DNA of 64,000 nucleotides from Thiomicrorhabdus immobilis (GCF_021654855.1 NZ_AP024202.1:682001-746000), one strand, 5' to 3'; shown: positions 1 through 10,634, numbered from the stretch's first letter. Notes: generated by a model not told the origin, from the letters alone. Numbers and translations: made by a program.

Positions 1-447
1 TTTGTTGCCGCCTCGATTGTGCGCGGTGTTGCAGTAGGTTTAGGTATTTTAGTGGTTGGTATTATGTGGTTTGACTTAACCTGGCATCAACCCGTTTGGA
101 TTATTGTGTTTGCGGTGTTAAGTGCGGCGATGATGGGTGGTTTGGGTATGCTTGCGGGTATCGTTTCTGAAAAATATGATCATTTAGCCGCCTTTCAGAA
201 CTTTATTATTATGCCGTTGACCTTTCTGAGCGGGGTGTTTTATTCGATTCATGCCTTGCCAGAGGTTTGGCAACAAGCCTCTCACTTCAATCCATTCTTT
301 TATATGGTGGACGGATTTAGGTACGGTTTTTTCGAGCAGTCTGATGTGTCCGTTTATTTGAGTTTGACCGTGACAAGCTTTTTTGTGGTTTTGGTTTCTG
401 CGATAAATCTGATTTTATTGAATAAAGGCGTTAAAATACGCCAATAA
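1..447 (+). CDS. ABC-2 type transport permease, C-terminal part (cut by window edge)
   Basis: The reading frame is open from the first base, so the gene begins outside the window; about 148 C-terminal residues are visible. They form several hydrophobic helices, with the segment GMLAGIVSEKYDH, then FLSGVFYS and a final FNPFFYMVDGFRYG stretch, which is typical of YadH-type ABC-2 permeases. The protein would pair with an ATPase encoded upstream. In many gammaproteobacteria this kind of transporter lies between the Mla lipid-transport genes and ibaG-murA, which matches what follows here. The substrate cannot be told from the sequence. Family assignment is good; the physiological role is inference. 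Confidence 0.85.
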   Translation, partial: FVAASIVRGVAVGLGILVVGIMWFDLTWHQPVWIIVFAVLSAAMMGGLGMLAGIVSEKYDHLAAFQNFIIMPLTFLSGVFYSIHALPEVWQQASHFNPFFYMVDGFRYGFFEQSDVSVYLSLTVTSFFVVLVSAINLILLNKGVKIRQ

Positions 448-470
448 AAATTTTAGAGAACTAGAAAACC

Positions 471-689
471 ATGTCGCCAGATAAAATTAAAGAGATGATT
501 CTCGCTACTATTCCAGATAGTTCCGTTGAGTTTAGCGGTGCAGATTGCACTTCTACCATTGTCGTAACCAGCCCAGCTTTTGAAGGGGTTAGCCTGCTCA
601 AGCGTGAGCGTATGGTAACGGATATTTTTAAAGAGCAGTTTGCCAGTGGCGAACTGCATGCTTTGTCGGTAAAGACAAAAACGGCTTAA
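471..689 (+). CDS. ibaG: BolA family protein, IbaG/YrbA type
   Basis: A 72-residue protein of BolA fold size, containing the FEGVSLLKRERMV segment of the IbaG branch and a C-terminal LHALSV strand. BolA-family proteins work with monothiol glutaredoxins in iron-sulfur cluster handling; E. coli IbaG is linked to acid stress. The gene starts 23 bp after the permease and precedes murA, the same order as E. coli yrbA-murA. A second BolA paralogue lies at 51142, so the window holds both branches. Assignment rests on size, sequence pattern and synteny. Confidence 0.88.
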   Translation: MSPDKIKEMILATIPDSSVEFSGADCTSTIVVTSPAFEGVSLLKRERMVTDIFKEQFASGELHALSVKTKTA

Positions 690-778
690 TTTCCACTGGT
701 AGAAATAGATTGCTCTATGATTTACCTTGTGGATTAAGGTTTGCGAAGTAGCGAACAACAGCTAGAAACAGAAACTAA

Positions 779-2065
<1,287 letters not shown>

Positions 2066-2095
2066 AAATTCTTATTTTTGTAGTTTTCTAAAGTG

Positions 2096-2107
2096 ACCAG
2101 GCCTGGT
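2096..2107. repeat. 12-bp palindrome ACCAGGCCTGGT, exact
   Basis: Exact copy between murA and hisG, 31 bp after the murA stop codon. Flanks are gtg/aac. No T tract follows, so it is not a simple terminator. Confidence 0.95.
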
Positions 2108-2161
2108 AACTTTGTCTACAGAGATAAACCCAATTAAAATTATAAAAAGTTTATTTAAGTT

Positions 2162-2803
2162 ATGAATGATCAGTTAACTATTGCGCTATCTAAAGGGCGT
2201 ATTTATAAAGATACTTTGCCACTTCTCGAAGCGGCGGGTATTGAACCTTTAGAAGATCCAAGTAAAAGTCGTAAATTGATTTTGCCAACCAATCAGCCTA
2301 ACGTACGCTTGTTAATCGTGCGTGCCACCGATGCGCCTACTTATGTGGCGCATGGTGCGGCTGATATTGGTGTTGCCGGTAAAGATGTTTTGATGGAGGC
2401 ACCAACCCATAACTTATTTGAGCTATTGGATTTGCAGATTGCTAAATGTAAGTTGATGGTTGCCGGGCCTGAAGTTGAAAAACCGCATGGCCATCGTCTG
2501 AAGATTGCGACTAAGTATCTTAAGTCTGCGCAAGCCTATTATGCCCAAAAGGGCGAGCAAGTGGATTTGATCAAACTTTATGGCTCAATGGAAATTGCGC
2601 CTTTAATTGATTTGGCCGATCGCATTGTGGATTTGGTGGATACGGGAAATACCCTGAAAGCCAATGGGTTGGTGCCGATGGAGCATATTGCCGATATCAG
2701 TTCACGCTTGATTGTGAATCAGCACGCATACAAAACCAAATTTGATCAAATCAATAATATTATTCAACAGTTTAAAACAGTGATAGAGAAAGAAAATGCT
2801 TAA
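2162..2803 (+). CDS. hisG: ATP phosphoribosyltransferase, short form
   Basis: First step of histidine synthesis, joining ATP and PRPP. At 213 residues it is the short form, which lacks the C-terminal regulatory domain and in characterised cases needs HisZ as regulatory partner. Seen: N-terminal [10 protein letters not shown], the [13 protein letters not shown] segment and the PRPP-binding [15 protein letters not shown] motif. It overlaps hisD by 8 bp (2796-2803), so the two are translationally coupled. No hisZ is in the window. The ATG at 2162 has only a weak ribosome-binding site. Confidence 0.95.
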   Translation: MNDQLTIALSKGRIYKDTLPLLEAAGIEPLEDPSKSRKLILPTNQPNVRLLIVRATDAPTYVAHGAADIGVAGKDVLMEAPTHNLFELLDLQIAKCKLMVAGPEVEKPHGHRLKIATKYLKSAQAYYAQKGEQVDLIKLYGSMEIAPLIDLADRIVDLVDTGNTLKANGLVPMEHIADISSRLIVNQHAYKTKFDQINNIIQQFKTVIEKENA

Positions 2804-4097
2804 TATTCGTCGTTTATCTGCCAATGCAGAAGGTTTTAGAGAGGAATTAGATCGTTTACTTGCCTGGGAAACGGTTTCTAATGGATCGGTTAATGATATC
2901 GTGACTGAAGTAGTGAACAATGTTCGTGCTAACGGTGATGCGGCTCTTTTAGAGTATACGGCTAAGTTTGACCGTTTAACGTTAAAAACCGGTGCTGAGC
3001 TAGAAATTCCTAAAGCGCGTTTGCAAGAAGCTCTAGAGCGTATTCCTGCTGATCAACGTGACTCATTGCAATTATCTGCAGACCGTGTTCGTGCCTATCA
3101 TGAAAAACAGATTCAAAACTCTTGGAGTTATGAAGAAGCTGACGGCACAATGTTGGGTCAGCAGGTGACACCATTGGACAGCGTAGGTCTTTATGTTCCT
3201 GGTGGAAAAGCGGCTTATCCTTCATCGGTCATTATGAACGCCATCCCTGCTAAAGTGGCGGGTGTTGAAAAGCTGATCATGGTTGTGCCGACACCGGATG
3301 GTGAAGTCAACGATATGGTTCTGGCTGCAGCGGCGATTTGTAATGTCGATGCGGTATTCACTTTAGGTGGTGCGCAGGCGGTTGCGGCATTGGCTTATGG
3401 TACGGAAACCGTTCCTGCGGTAGATAAAATTGTGGGTCCAGGTAATATCTTTGTTGCGACAGCTAAACGTATGGTTTATGGAACGGTGGGTATCGATATG
3501 ATTGCCGGTCCTTCCGAAATTTTGGTTTACTGTGACGGTCAGACCAATCCGGACTGGATTGCGGTTGACCTGTTCTCTCAAGCGGAGCACGATGAAGATG
3601 CGCAATCTATTTTGGTTACCCAAGATGCGGATTTTGCTGAAAAAGTCTATGAAAGCATGAATCGTTTATTGCCAACCATGCCTCGTCAGGAAATTATTCG
3701 TAAAGCGTTGGATGATCGCGGTGCGATTATCGTTGTGGATAATGAAGAGCAGGCGATTGAAATGATTAACGTCATCGCGCCGGAACACTTGGAACTTTCT
3801 GTTGATGACCCTAAAGCGTTACTGCCGAAGATTCGTCATGCAGGTGCGATTTTCATGGGGCGTTATACGGCTGAAGCGATTGGTGACTACTGTGCTGGCC
3901 CTAACCATGTATTGCCTACATCCAGAACGGCACGTTTCTCGTCACCTTTAGGGGTTTATGATTTCCAAAAACGTTCAAGTTTGATTATGTGTTCAGCCGA
4001 AGGAGCCAATACCTTAGGTAAGGTTGCAGGCATTTTAGCTGATGGCGAAGGCTTACAAGCTCACGCCATGTCTGCACGTTTCCGTGTAACGGATTAA
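2796..4097 (+). CDS. hisD: Histidinol dehydrogenase
   Basis: Last two oxidation steps of histidine synthesis (histidinol to histidine, NAD-linked, zinc enzyme). At 433 residues it has full family length. Family landmarks are all present: [12 protein letters not shown], the IVGPGN loop, AGPSEILV and GPNHVLPT. By homology the zinc ligands are Gln262 and His265 (in SQAEHDE), Asp364 and His423; the catalytic acid/base pair is Glu330-His331 in APEHLEL. It is coupled to hisG by an 8-bp overlap and is followed by a terminator at about 4135. Confidence 0.97.
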   Translation: MLNIRRLSANAEGFREELDRLLAWETVSNGSVNDIVTEVVNNVRANGDAALLEYTAKFDRLTLKTGAELEIPKARLQEALERIPADQRDSLQLSADRVRAYHEKQIQNSWSYEEADGTMLGQQVTPLDSVGLYVPGGKAAYPSSVIMNAIPAKVAGVEKLIMVVPTPDGEVNDMVLAAAAICNVDAVFTLGGAQAVAALAYGTETVPAVDKIVGPGNIFVATAKRMVYGTVGIDMIAGPSEILVYCDGQTNPDWIAVDLFSQAEHDEDAQSILVTQDADFAEKVYESMNRLLPTMPRQEIIRKALDDRGAIIVVDNEEQAIEMINVIAPEHLELSVDDPKALLPKIRHAGAIFMGRYTAEAIGDYCAGPNHVLPTSRTARFSSPLGVYDFQKRSSLIMCSAEGANTLGKVAGILADGEGLQAHAMSARFRVTD

Positions 4098-4134
4098 GCT
4101 TAAATCGCTTATTTAAGCCCAATGGCTCTAAATT

Positions 4135-4172
4135 AAACCACCAATGCCTCCAGGCCTGGTGGTTTTTTTTTG
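4135..4172 (+). terminator. Rho-independent terminator after hisD
   Basis: Stem AAACCACCA (4135-4143) pairs with TGGTGGTTT (4157-4165) and runs into a long T tract. The right arm and loop incorporate a near copy of the dispersed palindrome (TCCAGGCCTGGT, 4149-4160), so here the palindrome is physically part of a terminator. Confidence 0.85.
4149..4160. repeat. 12-bp palindrome, near copy (TCCAGGCCTGGT)
   Basis: One mismatch at the first base; lies inside the hisD terminator hairpin. Confidence 0.8.
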
Positions 4173-4249
4173 TGGCTTTATGGTTAACTGTTTTATGTTT
4201 AAATTCCACTTAAATGTGTGTCTTGAAAAAAAGAATGGGGAGGGATTAA

Positions 4250-4990
4250 ATGTTGCGTCATGAATTGCAGGATTATCTTAACGGCTATCTCAAGGTCGAA
4301 GAATTTAAGGATTATGCGCCTAATGGCTTACAGGTTGAAGGCGGTGATGATATCCAAACGATTGTCACCGGTGTAACGGCCTGCCAAGCATTGATTGATG
4401 AAGCGATTAAACTCAAGGCCGATGCGATTTTAGTGCATCACGGTTATTTCTGGAAAAGTGAACCTGAAGTGATTACCGGGTTTAAACAGAAACGCATCAA
4501 AAGCTTGCTAAAGCATGACATTAACCTGTTTGGCTATCATTTGCCTTTGGATGCGCATGGAGAGCTGGGAAACAATGCTTTATTAGGTAAACTTTGGGGT
4601 TTACAAGATATTACCCCTATACCAGGTCTGGTAAGGTTGGGTCGGTTGGCTGAACCAGTAGCCATCGAGGATTTTAAAAACAGCGTTTCTAAGAGTTTAG
4701 ATAGAGAGGTTTTGCATTTGCCGGGTGGTAAAGAGAGGGTGCAAACCATCGCTTGGTGTAGTGGTGGTGCCCAAGGTTATATTGACCAGGCCATTGAGTG
4801 GAAAGCGGATGTTTACATAAGCGGTGAAGTCTCCGAGCAAACAACACATTTAGCAAAGGAGTGTGGTTTGCATTATTTTGCGGCAGGTCATCATGCAACG
4901 GAGCGATTGGGAATTAAAGCTTTGGGTGAACATTTAGCGGAAAAGTTCGATTTACAGTGCCATTTTGTCGATATAGCCAATCCCGTTTAA
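4250..4990 (+). CDS. Nif3-like dinuclear metal centre protein (YbgI family)
   Basis: A 246-residue protein of the Nif3/YbgI family (GTP cyclohydrolase I type 2 annotation in some databases); the biochemical role of the family is not settled. Seen: the N-terminal DYAPNGLQVEG segment, metal-ligand motifs LVHHGYFW, YHLPLDAHGELGNN and the C-terminal GHHATERLG. These His/Asp/Glu residues build the two-metal site in known structures. Start at 4250 is supported by a strong GGGGAGGG ribosome-binding site. Next to petABC, an arrangement seen in several proteobacteria, but a functional link is not shown. Confidence 0.9.
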   Translation: MLRHELQDYLNGYLKVEEFKDYAPNGLQVEGGDDIQTIVTGVTACQALIDEAIKLKADAILVHHGYFWKSEPEVITGFKQKRIKSLLKHDINLFGYHLPLDAHGELGNNALLGKLWGLQDITPIPGLVRLGRLAEPVAIEDFKNSVSKSLDREVLHLPGGKERVQTIAWCSGGAQGYIDQAIEWKADVYISGEVSEQTTHLAKECGLHYFAAGHHATERLGIKALGEHLAEKFDLQCHFVDIANPV

Positions 4991-5176
4991 ATAATTTTTA
5001 ATTTTTTTAATAACTTTTTTATGCCAAATAACTTGTTGAAATAAAAGGGTAATAAGTTTTTTTATGACGTTCCATAAGTAAAAGTTGATGGTATTATAAG
5101 AAGATACTCATTTAAGTTGAGCGCAAGCTTCGGTAGAATAAACAGAATTTGCTTGTATATATAGGAAGACAATCAT

Positions 5177-5791
5177 ATGTCGACAGAACAACAAAACGTA
5201 TCGAGTGTGAATCTTCAGCGCCGTAAAATCTTAACGGGCGCTACAGGGGTGGTGGGTGCAACGGGCGCAACATTTTTAGCGGTTCCGTTTGTAAGTTCAT
5301 GGCAGCCAAGTGAAAAGGCGAAAGCTGCTGGTGCTCCAGTGAACGCGGATGTCAGTCAGCTTCAACCTGGACAAATGCTAACGGTCGCTTGGCGCGGTAA
5401 GCCAGTTTGGATTGTGCGCCGCACACCAGAAATGATTAATGGACTTGCTCCTCTTGATAAAGAGTTGCGAGATCCAGCATCGCAGCAATCAGAGCAACCT
5501 GAATATTGCAAAAACCCAACACGTGCGGTGAATAGCGAATATCTTGTGGTCGTGGGTGTGTGTACCCATCTAGGGTGTGCGCCGCTTTATCGTCCAGCAA
5601 TTGGTTCACCAGATGTGGGCGCGGATTGGCAAGGCGGGTTCTTCTGCCCATGTCACGGTTCACGCTTTGATTTAGCTGGTCGAGTTTTTCAGTCGGTTCC
5701 AGCACCAACGAATTTAGAAATTCCTCCTCATCATTACCTTACAGATTCGCTAATCCGAATTGGTGAAGATCCTAAACAGGGAGAGGCATAA
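5177..5791 (+). CDS. petA: Ubiquinol-cytochrome c reductase, Rieske iron-sulfur subunit
   Basis: Carries the 2Fe-2S cluster that takes the first electron from ubiquinol in the bc1 complex. The 204-residue protein has an N-terminal twin-arginine stretch (LQRRKILTG, residues 13-21) followed by a hydrophobic anchor helix, which fits Tat export with retained anchor. Cluster ligands are Cys129/His131 in CTHLGC and Cys157/His160 in CPCHGS; Cys134 and Cys159 form the stabilising disulfide. AGGAAG precedes the ATG. The stop shares one base with the petB start, so petABC is one operon. Confidence 0.97.
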   Translation: MSTEQQNVSSVNLQRRKILTGATGVVGATGATFLAVPFVSSWQPSEKAKAAGAPVNADVSQLQPGQMLTVAWRGKPVWIVRRTPEMINGLAPLDKELRDPASQQSEQPEYCKNPTRAVNSEYLVVVGVCTHLGCAPLYRPAIGSPDVGADWQGGFFCPCHGSRFDLAGRVFQSVPAPTNLEIPPHHYLTDSLIRIGEDPKQGEA

Positions 5792-7035
5792 TGGCAGAAT
5801 TTGAAAGAAAGGATAATCAACCAAAACAAGGAACTTTGCTTTCTTGGTTTGATCGACGTTATCCATTGGTTAGTACTTGGAACGAGCACGTAGGTGAGTA
5901 CTATGCCCCTAAAAACTTTAACTTTTGGTACTTTTTTGGCTCTTTAGCCTTATTGGTCTTGGTTAACCAGCTGGTTACCGGTATTTGGTTGACCATGAGC
6001 TATAAACCCAGTGCTGCGGAAGCATTCAACTCGATTGAATACATCATGCGTGATGTGGAATGGGGTTGGCTGATTCGTTATATGCACTCTACCGGTGCCT
6101 CAGCTTTCTTTATTGTTGTCTATCTGCATATGACACGAGGTCTATTGTATGGCTCCTATAAAGAGCCGCGTGAGCTGGTCTGGATAATCGGTATGCTGCT
6201 GTTCCTGGTATTGATGGCGGAAGCGTTTATGGGTTACCTATTACCTTGGGGGCAGATGTCTTACTGGGGTGCACAGGTAATTATCTCGTTATTTGGAGCG
6301 ATACCGGTAATTGGGCCTGATTTGGCTTTGTGGGTACGTGGTGACTTCATTATCTCGGATGTGACATTAAACCGCTTCTTTGCGCTGCATGTTATTGCTT
6401 TGCCATTAGTGTTGTTGATTTTAGTGTTCATGCATATTGTCGCGCTTCACCAGGTAGGGTCAAACAACCCTGACGGTGTTGAAATCAAAAAAGTGAAAAA
6501 TGACCAGGGTCTACCAATGGATGGTATTCCATTCCACCCTTACTATTCGGTAAAAGATTCCATGGGTGCGGTATTCTTCATGGTTATTTTTGCGGTGGTG
6601 CTGTTCTATATGCCAGAGGGTGGCGGTTACTTCATTGAACCACCTAACTTTGAACCGGCAAACCCATTGAAAACACCAGACCATATTGCTCCGGTTTGGT
6701 ATTTCACACCGTTCTATGCGATTCTCCGAGCGATTCCTGATAAGTTCCTAGGGGTTGTGGCAATGGGTGGTGCGATTGCCGTGCTATTTGCCATGCCTTG
6801 GTTGGATCGTTGTAAGGTGAAATCAATTCGTTATCGTGGAATGTCTTTCAAGGTGTTATTGACGATCTTCTTAATCAGCTTTGTGGTTTTAGGTTGGTTG
6901 GGAACTCAGCCTGCTACACCTGAATTGACCAAGTTAGCGCAAATTTTTACCGCTTTGTATTTTATGTTTTTCTTGGTATTACCGTTTACCTCGAAGCATG
7001 AAAACACCAAGCCAGTTCCAGAGAGGGTGCAATAA
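5791..7035 (+). CDS. petB: Ubiquinol-cytochrome c reductase, cytochrome b subunit
   Basis: Membrane core of the bc1 complex, 414 residues with eight or so hydrophobic helices. Haem ligands by position are His99/His113 (13 residues between) and His200/His215 (14 residues between). The Qo-site motif that is PEWY in mitochondria reads PVWY here (residues 301-304), a variant I know from other beta- and gammaproteobacteria. The gene starts in the petA stop codon and petC follows its own stop directly, so all three subunits are co-translated. Confidence 0.97.
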   Translation: MAEFERKDNQPKQGTLLSWFDRRYPLVSTWNEHVGEYYAPKNFNFWYFFGSLALLVLVNQLVTGIWLTMSYKPSAAEAFNSIEYIMRDVEWGWLIRYMHSTGASAFFIVVYLHMTRGLLYGSYKEPRELVWIIGMLLFLVLMAEAFMGYLLPWGQMSYWGAQVIISLFGAIPVIGPDLALWVRGDFIISDVTLNRFFALHVIALPLVLLILVFMHIVALHQVGSNNPDGVEIKKVKNDQGLPMDGIPFHPYYSVKDSMGAVFFMVIFAVVLFYMPEGGGYFIEPPNFEPANPLKTPDHIAPVWYFTPFYAILRAIPDKFLGVVAMGGAIAVLFAMPWLDRCKVKSIRYRGMSFKVLLTIFLISFVVLGWLGTQPATPELTKLAQIFTALYFMFFLVLPFTSKHENTKPVPERVQ

Positions 7036-7695
7036 ATGAAAAAGTTACTTACTGTTTTTAGCTTATGTTTATTGCCATTTACCGCTTCTGTTGAAGCGGC
7101 TGGCGGGCATGGTATTGAATTGAAGCCAGCTGAAAATAACTTGAGAGATCAAGACTCTTTACAGCGTGGAGCAATCTTGTTTTCAAACTACTGTATGGCG
7201 TGTCATTCGGTTAAATATATGCGTTATAACCGTATTGCTCGTGATATCGGTTGGACGGATGATGAGATTGTTGCCAAGATGGCTTATGGTCAGAATAAGG
7301 TGGTAGATAATGTTGAGACACGTATGTTGGATGGCGTGGCGATGCAGGTTCTAGGAACCAATCCTCCAGACTTATCTTTGATGGCTCGTTTGAAAGGTAC
7401 GGATTACATCTATACTTTCTTAACCGAATATTATCAAGATGAGAAAGGTAAATGGGATAACCATGTACTTAAAGGCACTTCCATGCCTAACGTGTTGGAA
7501 GGTATTCAGCGCCATGCTGAACCCGAAGAGTATGCTCAAGCGGCACGTGATATCTCTAACTTCTTAGAGTATGCGGGTGAGCCTGCCAAGATACAACGTC
7601 TGGATTTAGGTTGGAAAGTTGTGGCGTTCTTGCTTGTGTTGCTACTACTGACCTATTTGCTGAAAAAAGAGTATTGGCGAGATATTAAGCATTAA
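7036..7695 (+). CDS. petC: Ubiquinol-cytochrome c reductase, cytochrome c1
   Basis: Transfers electrons from the Rieske centre to soluble cytochrome c in the periplasm. The 219 residues start with a Sec signal peptide (cleavage expected near AAGGHG), carry the haem-attachment motif CMACH at residues 53-57, a candidate axial methionine in TSMPNVLEG, and a single C-terminal membrane anchor before KKEYWRDIKH. It begins immediately after petB and ends the operon; a clear terminator follows at 7715. Confidence 0.97.
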   Translation: MKKLLTVFSLCLLPFTASVEAAGGHGIELKPAENNLRDQDSLQRGAILFSNYCMACHSVKYMRYNRIARDIGWTDDEIVAKMAYGQNKVVDNVETRMLDGVAMQVLGTNPPDLSLMARLKGTDYIYTFLTEYYQDEKGKWDNHVLKGTSMPNVLEGIQRHAEPEEYAQAARDISNFLEYAGEPAKIQRLDLGWKVVAFLLVLLLLTYLLKKEYWRDIKH

Positions 7696-7714
7696 TACAG
7701 CCTATTCTCAAAAG

Positions 7715-7736
7715 ACCCGCATTAGCGGGTTTTTTT
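7715..7736 (+). terminator. Terminator after petABC
   Basis: ACCCGC-atta-GCGGGT hairpin followed by six T residues, 20 bp after the petC stop. Confidence 0.92.
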
Positions 7737-7878
7737 ATAGCTGGCGATTGTGGTTTTACCACATTGCCAGGTAGCGGATTAAAATATAGAGCTTAAAGCC
7801 ACATAAGCGTTGTTATTCATCTAAAATAATCACTTTAAATACCTAACCCGATTTTCTAAATTAACGGAACCTGAGTCC

Positions 7879-9243
7879 ATGGCAAAAGTTAAAACCGCTT
7901 ATGTTTGTACCGATTGTGGTGCGGAATATTCTCAATGGCAGGGTCAGTGCCAAAGCTGTAAGGCATGGAATACTTTGAAAGAGTTCAAGTTGAGTGCGGC
8001 CAAAAAGTCGGCAACGTCAAGCTCTAAAGGGTATTCGGGGGTAACGGATAATCAAGTTAAGTCAATCAACGATGTGGATTTGGCGGAAGTCCCAAGAATC
8101 GAGTCTGGGATGACGGAACTGGATAGAGTGTTAGGTGGCGGTATTGTCCCTGGTTCTGTGGTATTGATCGGTGGCGATCCGGGAGTCGGTAAATCTTCGA
8201 TTTTATTACAGGTTATGTGTCATTTAAGTACCCAGCATAAAGTACTTTATGTCACCGGCGAGGAATCTTTACAGCAAGTGGCCTCACGCGCCAAACGAAT
8301 GCAGTTGCCAGATGAGCACTTGCGTCTGTTTACCGAAACCGATGTTGAGGCCATTACCCAGGCGTCTGAGAACGAACAGCCAAAAGTGATGGTGGTGGAT
8401 TCTATTCAGACAATGCAATTGGCCGAAGTAAGCAGTGCCGCCGGAGGGGTTTCCCAGGTAAGGGAAACAGCGGCGTATTTGACCCGTTTTGCCAAGCAAA
8501 ACAATGTGGCCATATTTTTAGTGGGCCACGTGACCAAGTCGGGTGAAGTGGCCGGGCCAAGGGTGCTTGAACACATTGTTGATACGGTGGTGTTTCTAGA
8601 AGGACAGTCCGATAGTCGTTTTAGAACTTTAAGAGCGATTAAGAATCGTTTTGGTGCGGTTAATGAATTGGGCGTATTTGCCATGACCGAAAAGGGGATG
8701 AAACAAATCAAAAACCCATCGGCCATTTTTCTCTCTCGAGGGGAAGACCCGGCTCCTGGCTCTGTTGTGATGGTGATTTGGGAAGGGTCGCGCCCTTTAT
8801 TGGTTGAAATTCAGGCTTTGGTGGATGATTCACCGTATGGCGCGCCAAAAAGGGTGACGGTTGGTTTGGATCAAAATCGTATGGCGATGTTATTGGCGGT
8901 AATGCATCGCCATGGCGGAATTCAAGCCAGTGACCAAGATGTCTATGTCAATGTGGTGGGGGGTGTCAAGGTTTCTGAAACCAGTGCCGACTTAGCGGTA
9001 TTGTGCTCGATTCTTTCAAGTATGCGTGCACAACCTCTATCTCAAGAACTCATCGTGTTCGGTGAAGTCGGTCTGGCAGGCGAGATTCGCCCGGTACCGA
9101 GTGGCCAAGAGCGAATTATCGAAGCCGCTAAGCACGGTTTTAAACGTGCTATCGTTCCATTGGGGAATGTTCCTAAAGGTGGTGTTGCTGGCATGGAAAT
9201 CATCGGTGTCAAAAGTTTGCAGCAGGCATTGGATGTGTTGTGA
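7879..9243 (+). CDS. radA: DNA repair protein RadA (Sms)
   Basis: Branch-migration helicase acting with RecA in recombinational repair and, in naturally competent species, in transformation. The 454 residues show the N-terminal zinc finger (Cys10, Cys13, Cys24, Cys27), a RecA-like ATPase with Walker A GGDPGVGKSS (98-107), the RadA-specific KNRFG motif, and a C-terminal Lon-protease-like domain (GGVKVSETSADLAVL). Full family length. It is monocistronic between the petC terminator and the porin gene, with a near copy of the 12-bp palindrome 25 bp after the stop. Confidence 0.96.
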   Translation: MAKVKTAYVCTDCGAEYSQWQGQCQSCKAWNTLKEFKLSAAKKSATSSSKGYSGVTDNQVKSINDVDLAEVPRIESGMTELDRVLGGGIVPGSVVLIGGDPGVGKSSILLQVMCHLSTQHKVLYVTGEESLQQVASRAKRMQLPDEHLRLFTETDVEAITQASENEQPKVMVVDSIQTMQLAEVSSAAGGVSQVRETAAYLTRFAKQNNVAIFLVGHVTKSGEVAGPRVLEHIVDTVVFLEGQSDSRFRTLRAIKNRFGAVNELGVFAMTEKGMKQIKNPSAIFLSRGEDPAPGSVVMVIWEGSRPLLVEIQALVDDSPYGAPKRVTVGLDQNRMAMLLAVMHRHGGIQASDQDVYVNVVGGVKVSETSADLAVLCSILSSMRAQPLSQELIVFGEVGLAGEIRPVPSGQERIIEAAKHGFKRAIVPLGNVPKGGVAGMEIIGVKSLQQALDVL

Positions 9244-9267
9244 GCAGATATTCAGTATCAATGAATG

Positions 9268-9279
9268 ATCAGGCCTGGT
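9268..9279. repeat. 12-bp palindrome, near copy (ATCAGGCCTGGT)
   Basis: One mismatch (second base C to T); 25 bp after the radA stop. Confidence 0.8.
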
Positions 9280-9358
9280 AACAAAAAATCACCGCCTTTT
9301 AGTTTTTAGTAATTCATTTTATTTATCGTTGATACAACTAATTTCAATTATCCAGTGC

Positions 9359-9383
9359 TGTGCCAGGCTGTTAAAATGGCACA
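9359..9383. promoter_or_regulatory. Inverted repeat over a possible extended -10 of the porin gene
   Basis: TGTGCCA (9359-9365) and TGGCACA (9377-9383) form a perfect 7-bp inverted repeat with an 11-bp spacer. The sequence TGTTAAAAT inside it reads as an extended -10. This looks like an operator at the promoter of the FadL-type gene; the regulator is unknown. Confidence 0.45.
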
Positions 9384-9418
9384 AAATTTTAATCATTAAA
9401 ACATTCTTTGGAGAGAAG

Positions 9419-10621
9419 ATGACATTCAATAAGTTAACAGCAGCGGTGTTATTCGCACTGACTTCGCAAGCGGCAAATGCATCAGGTTTTGCTTTGATTG
9501 AACAAAGTGCAAGCGGACAAGGTTTGTCTTATGCGGGTGCAGCGGCCAATGCCGAAGATGCGAGTGTCATGTGGTTTAACCCTGCCGGCTTGACCGAGAT
9601 TGAGGGTAGTCAGGCTATTATTGGTGCACATTTAATTGTACCCAAAACTGAATATAATGATACTGGTTCCATTCCCCAAAACGGAGATACAAACGTTGAT
9701 GCAGGTGTTAATGGATTCGTTCCAAATCTATATTGGAAAGGTCAATTTGGTGAATACGCTGTAGGTATCGGTTTAAATGCACCTTTTGGTTCCAAGGTTG
9801 AGTATGATTCAAACTGGATTGGTAGAGTTCAAGCAATTGACACTGATTTGAAAACCTATAACTTGAATACCAATATTGCTCGTAAGTTGAGTGATAAAGT
9901 GTCTATTGGTTTTGGTTTAAATGTTCAAAAAGTAGATTTAAATATGACTCTAGCAACGGGGATGGGAGCAGGCTCTCCACTTGCTATAGTTAAGGCAGAT
10001 AGCATTGGTTTTGGTTATAACTTAGGCTTATTGTCTAAAGTGACGGATAATACCCAAATTGGTATTTCATATCGTTCAGAGATTAAGCATGAGGCAACAG
10101 GGTCAATGGAAGTAGTTGGACATAGTATTACTGGTGTTAAATCAGATGTGACCCTACCTGCGAGTGCAATGTTAAGTATTTCGCATAAGATGAATGACAA
10201 TGTTCAATTTTTGGCAGATGCAACGTGGACTGGTTGGGGGGCTTATGATCAGTTGGTTATTACGAATGATGCAGGTTCACTTGTTTCGGCAACAAATCAG
10301 AAGTTTAGTGATAGTCTCCGTTATTCTGCAGGTATGATTTACAAATTGAATGAAAAATTGAAATTGAGAACAGGTGTTGCCATTGACTATACTCCAGTAC
10401 CTGATGCGGAACACCGCTCTCCAAGAACTCCTGATTCAGATAAAACTTGGATCTCAGCTGGTTTTAATTACAAACTGAAAAATAATCTTGGTTTAGATAT
10501 GGCTTATAGCCATATTCTTGGCGGTAGTGCGGATATTAATCGTACAGATCATACTTTGTTAAAAGGTTATTATGATACGTCGGTAGATATTTTTAGTGCG
10601 CAATTAGTCTGGAAGTATTAA
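9419..10621 (+). CDS. FadL/TodX (OmpP1) family outer-membrane transport protein
   Basis: Outer-membrane beta-barrel of the long-chain fatty acid / hydrophobic compound transporter family. The ATG at 9419 is preferred because GGAGAGAAG precedes it and it gives a clean signal peptide ending in ANA before SGFALIEQ; an upstream extension to 9329 has no support. The mature N-terminus with the ASGFALIEQSASG and GAAANAEDAS pattern, followed by WFNPAGL, is the family hallmark (N-terminal hatch with NPA motif). The 400 residues show alternating strands and end in an aromatic-rich VWKY strand. The natural substrate in a likely sulfur autotroph is unclear. Palindrome and terminator follow. Confidence 0.9.
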   Translation: MTFNKLTAAVLFALTSQAANASGFALIEQSASGQGLSYAGAAANAEDASVMWFNPAGLTEIEGSQAIIGAHLIVPKTEYNDTGSIPQNGDTNVDAGVNGFVPNLYWKGQFGEYAVGIGLNAPFGSKVEYDSNWIGRVQAIDTDLKTYNLNTNIARKLSDKVSIGFGLNVQKVDLNMTLATGMGAGSPLAIVKADSIGFGYNLGLLSKVTDNTQIGISYRSEIKHEATGSMEVVGHSITGVKSDVTLPASAMLSISHKMNDNVQFLADATWTGWGAYDQLVITNDAGSLVSATNQKFSDSLRYSAGMIYKLNEKLKLRTGVAIDYTPVPDAEHRSPRTPDSDKTWISAGFNYKLKNNLGLDMAYSHILGGSADINRTDHTLLKGYYDTSVDIFSAQLVWKY

Positions 10622-10634
10622 CGGATTAGCGCAT

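Noticed and set aside
4991-5176. Promoter of petABC
   Set aside because: Several TATAAG/TAGAAT-like boxes occur, but none has a -35 at 16-18 bp, so I do not assign one.
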